Positions 61,401 to 64,000 of a stretch of 64,000 nt of DNA are shown one piece after another. Each line of letters opens with the position of its first letter. Within the stretch, counting starts at the first letter, position 1. The position numbers and the translations under genes are program-made. The notes beneath the pieces were generated by a model. It ran no database searches and was not told the origin of the DNA. It was given only the letters and a program-made list of their open reading frames with translations. The DNA lies in assembly GCF_963678635.1 (NCBI RefSeq), contig NC_087067.1:56271964-56335963 (forward strand). The letters are read 5' to 3'. The stretch is from Symsagittifera roscoffensis (lineage: Eukaryota > Xenacoelomorpha > Acoela > Convolutidae).

Positions 61401-64000
61401 GAATCGCATGATAGAATTGGAGAACTTGAGGCCACTTAAGGCTGAACTGCCTGCAGTATGGTCAGATATCTCAAACGCGATGAGAGGATTCAAGGACCAC
61501 GCGCTACACATGTTAGTGTTGGACGAAGTGCTGGGGTTGGAACTGTCCAACTTCAGTCGGCAACTCAAACTGAAACCGGGAATAGACGACGACCATCGAG
61601 TGATCACGGCAATGTCCAACGACTTATGGTTCCGAGCAATGGAAGTGGCGAGTGAAGACACAAGAAGAAAAAACTCACTAGAGACGATAGCTCATCTGGA
61701 GGCGATGGTTCTGAGAAATAAGCCGGAAGCCAACCAGTGGCTACACCTGAATCCTAGAGTAGCGGCATTGGGTGCAGATGCTTTTCAGCAAGGCCCCGTA
61801 ATGATCACGAAGATACATGCCTACTTGTTGAAGGAGGTGAACCTGGCGGAAAATGCCGGAGAAAAGACCGCTGAGTTTGTGAACAGAATGTGTCAGATTA
61901 CTCTGGAAATCTTTTGGACCCAGGAAGTGAAAGGACAGGAGGGATTTGAAAGGACAGACAGCATGCTAGAAGGGTTGGGAGCCGGATGGACCGCGTCCTT
62001 CTTGGCGAAAGTTTACCCGAAAGTCTCGCACTATTTGATAAAAGAATTCCTCCAAGCAGTAGTGAGAGTATCGATAGTGGAATTAATAGCCTTGTTCGTG
62101 ACATTCGGAGCGGAGAGTTTCGTGAAAGGACCGGCGATACTGCTTACGGATGGAATACAGAACCTGCGACTAGACGGACTTCTGACATTGATCGTAATAA
62201 CCCACGGAAACTTGGGAGGACTAATGAAACTGGCACGTTGTCCAGAGCAGATGAAAGAGAGAGTGAGGAATCTGGATATGAAGAAATCCACGGACTCGTG
62301 GAACAAAATAAGAGACCTGAGACACACTCTTATCCAGTATCTCTTGCAGCAAAATCGCTTTGGAACCGGAGAAGACGAGACAATTGAAAGAGAGGAAGAT
62401 GTTAGACGACATGTTGGAGGCATGCCGCTATTAACGGATTTGAGCTTAGCTATGAGAACCGATCCCTTGGCGCTGATCAGAGGAGTCACGGAGTTCGTGA
62501 CAGTGATCTATGGACCAGCAGTCACGTTTGCGTTCCCTGACGTTAAAGTGGAAGCATATAGGAGGTCGGTGCTGCACCTGAACCTCATATCGGCAGTGGA
62601 CGGTAGTACACTGAACTGGTGTGAGCAGAACACATTGCGGGAACTCATGAGCGAAGATCTGTTGTTTGCGAAGATATCAGAGACAGAAATGACGATCATC
62701 AATTTTGACGATCACTTCCGTGACCGCATGGGAGAAGTAGAAAGAGGACACATCGAGGTGTTTCCAAAGCTTTGGAATCTGAGACCCTATGACAAAACGA
62801 ATGGTGAAATAACCAGAGTGCCTCGTCTCACTGCAGCATACCACAAGGTGAGAGAAGAAACGAAGGACTGGGGTGATTACAAGAGGCTACCGGAGGCAAT
62901 CCCTGAATTCCCTATAATAAGAAGGATGTTGCTCGGAGCAGTCTCCGTGGTACAAACTCCTAGGTTGAGAGCATTCGAAACCAATGAAAGGAGAATAGGG
63001 AATTTCGTGGGAACGATGGATCCATACTTCGTAGGGAGAAATGCTGCCGTGTTACAGTACACACGATTTGCATACACGGATCAAGCGACGAGAAGGCGAA
63101 TAAGCAACGCCGCTACTCCCAAGCCTGGAAGATTTGATGAGGAATGGAAAGGACTAGGCTTAGCTCCGATGAGAATGAGAGGCAGGACAGAATTGCCTGA
63201 AGCCTCATTAATCCTGACCAGTGTGAAAAAGGAGATGAAAGTGGGAGGAATATTGCAGACGAGAACCTTCCTAGCACCCTTCGGCTGCGAAGAAATCAAA
63301 GTGGTCCATGGAGAAGAGGAAGATAAATCGGCCGGTACATTGCTCATACCGAGATTCCAGGAAGAAGCCGACAATGACGAACAAGGACCATCGAGCTCGA
63401 ACAAGGATAAGTCAGAAGGAGATGACGGACAGGGTGGAAGCCGTCAGACTGAAGAACCCATGCAACAAGATCAAGCTGGTGGGGAAGACGACAGGGCATC
63501 GACAGGAGGAACATCCAGCCTGGATTTCAATATCTTCAGTGATCTTGAGAATAATGCAGACACGTTGGAAACGACTGAGCCAGCGGATGAAGGCATCTCG
63601 ACACTGGAACCTCCGTCAGCCTTTGAGGAAATGAAACGGAATTTGCCGGAGAGCAGCTCTCCTGGCAATTCAAGAAATAACGACCAGAGAATCCTCATGA
63701 AATCACCTCGGAGGAGAAGAATAGAGGCCTCAGCCAGAGTACCTTTCTTGGGAACGCTGCCCGAAGAGGAATGGGAAGTACATCACCGAGACCACGAGAG
63801 TAGGACGGGATGTAAGCTGGACAGAGTGGCGTTTATGGAAGAAGTCTGGACCGTGATTCAGAGCTATGGGACCCAGTCCATCCTCAAAACAGGTCTCAAT
63901 CAACCCTTGATGAGAGAAGTACTTGACAAGCTTGATGAGTGTGAAGGGAGACTGAGTGAGTTATTGATCGACTCAGCCACTGATGAGAGTGAAGCGAATT
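58402..64000 (+). CDS. Giant frame (at least 1,866 codons) with SGNH/GDSL hydrolase domain, open at the right edge
   Basis: The ATG at 58402 is the first after a TAG at 58372, and no stop occurs to the window end. Regions: N-terminal segment, Pro/Ser linker, coiled coil (about residues 150-215). The SGNH domain is at about 395-560, with block I ILGDSLVRVL (Ser), FGGATI (Gly), VGTNDIS (Asn) and DGIHFDS (Asp-x-x-His), so the catalytic set is complete. An Arg/Ser linker is followed by a second conserved region with AGINDHL near 908, long unrecognised conserved regions, and an acidic tail. SGNH enzymes hydrolyse esters, often on lipids or acetylated sugars. G2 indicates that the protein continues for several hundred more residues and ends with a membrane segment. 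Confidence 0.8.
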   Translation, partial: MDLAEAYVGPMVDAIYRRLIERDFALEDPEVVMLLTALINILGHDNRGDRPTEVLLMAAYGERGILDRPNMRVMRWRNGALSGSDLANEPGLGSSRTYQPGEMPMPSKPKPGLTRMHREMNSEATSSGSPLRAAVPPKRVKVTQKVQTNQTIQDLDEMNDQLRSTKKELDEMTRSMLQMEEDRDMWRKLFEDCNKKQGQEIERLRQQYKERSERVALTTAVEKVIPARDIPRGQSPMELLTPREMSQTTETRLPAEAETNRVTIPDPSDTLGDPVVEQTVRKLIETAGRLVANRNAPGSGVTAPYGTIDDTRRVQLSQTVIRQGISNVTPLMGSSRIPERKVRKMPAKKVSRIINVQKNNQLKYNFTGVPETDPRACFNRATWSPAVNLQQPPLGTSHLILGDSLVRVLSNLRTSWVTTVMAFGGATIAQLYRMVELMNPGKIPNVMILVGTNDISRGSDEQEALWESMMVCLFTTLWQKFSCAVLTVCTVPMNTRSLTASGRRHNEGVMRWNNILRNLANRNAGRMILMDIEHELRAMDQARLTTDGIHFDSIEGQAWLNRVFQERLEELEAELFDTGVLKEGGTVSDAVITTFVPPSLETRLGTVPAVTNYRQQSSSKPGRRTDVQDRLGEAPMRRTIHPTRRIGPVNQPIEEVAGTSRSETTSTSREERPSRGSLLWSRSIPSPWHIYKDELMKLDLQRVSFIEDARRMLNGATLSVSRLYSITGVDWLIAASINFSSTTALRFADLEGLPSNNTMGPVNARPLQDVRLNHDEGNREERPGRFLTARAPIGQHVKIFRQLTTPPGHVKERVYPKLVNQDGDAQRYGGLTAIKKDETIFAAYDKAEMRKAKIMVVANSEFVYTSKSLFWPDVIMLAAVDLDLLQSVSLAIGVQRQTEMNPITIVFAGINDHLHSRGFLSRLRDPATAENAVWPEIKDILESMGEVVDATKEGSFNKVALRVVFALSPGYAHLPDGLKFVYVMVALLSEGKYDVIISAPNRMIELENLRPLKAELPAVWSDISNAMRGFKDHALHMLVLDEVLGLELSNFSRQLKLKPGIDDDHRVITAMSNDLWFRAMEVASEDTRRKNSLETIAHLEAMVLRNKPEANQWLHLNPRVAALGADAFQQGPVMITKIHAYLLKEVNLAENAGEKTAEFVNRMCQITLEIFWTQEVKGQEGFERTDSMLEGLGAGWTASFLAKVYPKVSHYLIKEFLQAVVRVSIVELIALFVTFGAESFVKGPAILLTDGIQNLRLDGLLTLIVITHGNLGGLMKLARCPEQMKERVRNLDMKKSTDSWNKIRDLRHTLIQYLLQQNRFGTGEDETIEREEDVRRHVGGMPLLTDLSLAMRTDPLALIRGVTEFVTVIYGPAVTFAFPDVKVEAYRRSVLHLNLISAVDGSTLNWCEQNTLRELMSEDLLFAKISETEMTIINFDDHFRDRMGEVERGHIEVFPKLWNLRPYDKTNGEITRVPRLTAAYHKVREETKDWGDYKRLPEAIPEFPIIRRMLLGAVSVVQTPRLRAFETNERRIGNFVGTMDPYFVGRNAAVLQYTRFAYTDQATRRRISNAATPKPGRFDEEWKGLGLAPMRMRGRTELPEASLILTSVKKEMKVGGILQTRTFLAPFGCEEIKVVHGEEEDKSAGTLLIPRFQEEADNDEQGPSSSNKDKSEGDDGQGGSRQTEEPMQQDQAGGEDDRASTGGTSSLDFNIFSDLENNADTLETTEPADEGISTLEPPSAFEEMKRNLPESSSPGNSRNNDQRILMKSPRRRRIEASARVPFLGTLPEEEWEVHHRDHESRTGCKLDRVAFMEEVWTVIQSYGTQSILKTGLNQPLMREVLDKLDECEGRLSELLIDSATDESEAN
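59580..60100 (+). other. SGNH/GDSL hydrolase domain within the giant frame
   Basis: This domain-level entry covers residues about 395-565. The nucleophile Ser is in GDS at about 59605, the oxyanion Gly in FGGATI at about 59670, the Asn in GTND at about 59757, and the catalytic pair in DGIH at about 60041. Domain length and block spacing fit the SGNH fold. Confidence 0.75.

Larger units (their letters stand above)
44595..64000 (+). mobile_element. G1: giant Ty3/gypsy-type LTR element, largely intact, running off the right edge
   Basis: The element starts with a 920-bp LTR inside LINE copy 2 and is still coding at the window end, 19.4 kb later. Order: LTR, primer binding site, leader, gag (two frames), protease-RT-RNase H, linker frame, integrase with C-terminal extension, giant SGNH frame. 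Codon use is uniform, G/A-rich. Compared with G2, about 3.7 kb more is expected, giving about 23 kb. Confidence 0.85.

Noticed and set aside
60930-61661. Minus-strand 243-codon frame
   Set aside because: Antisense to the intact giant frame of G1; the homologous copies conserve the plus-strand reading.

Overview
The window is eukaryotic, almost certainly from an invertebrate animal, and consists nearly entirely of nested retrotransposons. I recognise no host gene, rRNA or tRNA. The evidence is several LTR retroelements (gag with CCHC knuckles, aspartic protease, reverse transcriptase, RNase H, integrase), a non-LTR element with an apurinic-type endonuclease, an env-like glycoprotein frame, minisatellites, fold-backs and AT-rich spacers. 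The species cannot be named from this sequence alone.

Four copies of one unusually large Ty3/gypsy-type family, here called the G element, dominate. G1 (44595 to the right edge, + strand) is the best copy. Its order is a 920 bp 5' LTR, a primer binding site 12 nt later, a 2.9 kb structured leader, gag in two overlapping frames, then protease-RT-RNase H separated from gag by one in-frame TAA. A 236-codon linker frame, an integrase frame ending in a macro-like domain, and an uninterrupted frame of at least 1,866 codons follow. That last frame carries a complete SGNH/GDSL hydrolase signature and leaves the window still open. G2 (14630 to 7600, - strand) is decayed but supplies the missing 3' end: the rest of the giant frame, a membrane segment, a GGGGAG purine tract and a 3' LTR. 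Adding the two gives a predicted full length near 23 kb. G3 (6542 to 1, - strand) joins an LTR and leader directly to the SGNH frame without gag or pol. G4 (35128 to about 31525, - strand) keeps LTR, leader and a gag remnant and has a 63 bp minisatellite and an 83 bp-arm fold-back. G2 and G3 share over 1.6 kb of nearly identical sequence including the same stop codons, so that duplication is younger than their decay.

Between G2 and G4 lies a different, strongly A-biased element, the E element (about 15.7-31.5 kb, + strand). It has accessory frames, gag with a CCHC knuckle and an Arg/Ser/Asn-rich tail, protease, RT, RNase H, integrase, a small hydrophobic frame, a Pro-rich accessory frame, an env-like glycoprotein and a Ser/Pro/Thr-rich tail. 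It is broken by many stops and frameshifts, including a stop inside the RT active-site motif, and I find no LTR pair for it.

From 35.8 to 44.6 kb are two copies of a LINE with zinc-finger, endonuclease and L1/Tx1-like RT domains, plus a remnant of another LINE. The second LINE copy was interrupted by insertion of G1, which gives a relative chronology. The novelty is in the G element: giant size, an SGNH hydrolase, a macro-like domain, repeated purine tracts that match its 3' purine tract, and hairpin-rich LTR and leader sequences with covarying base pairs.
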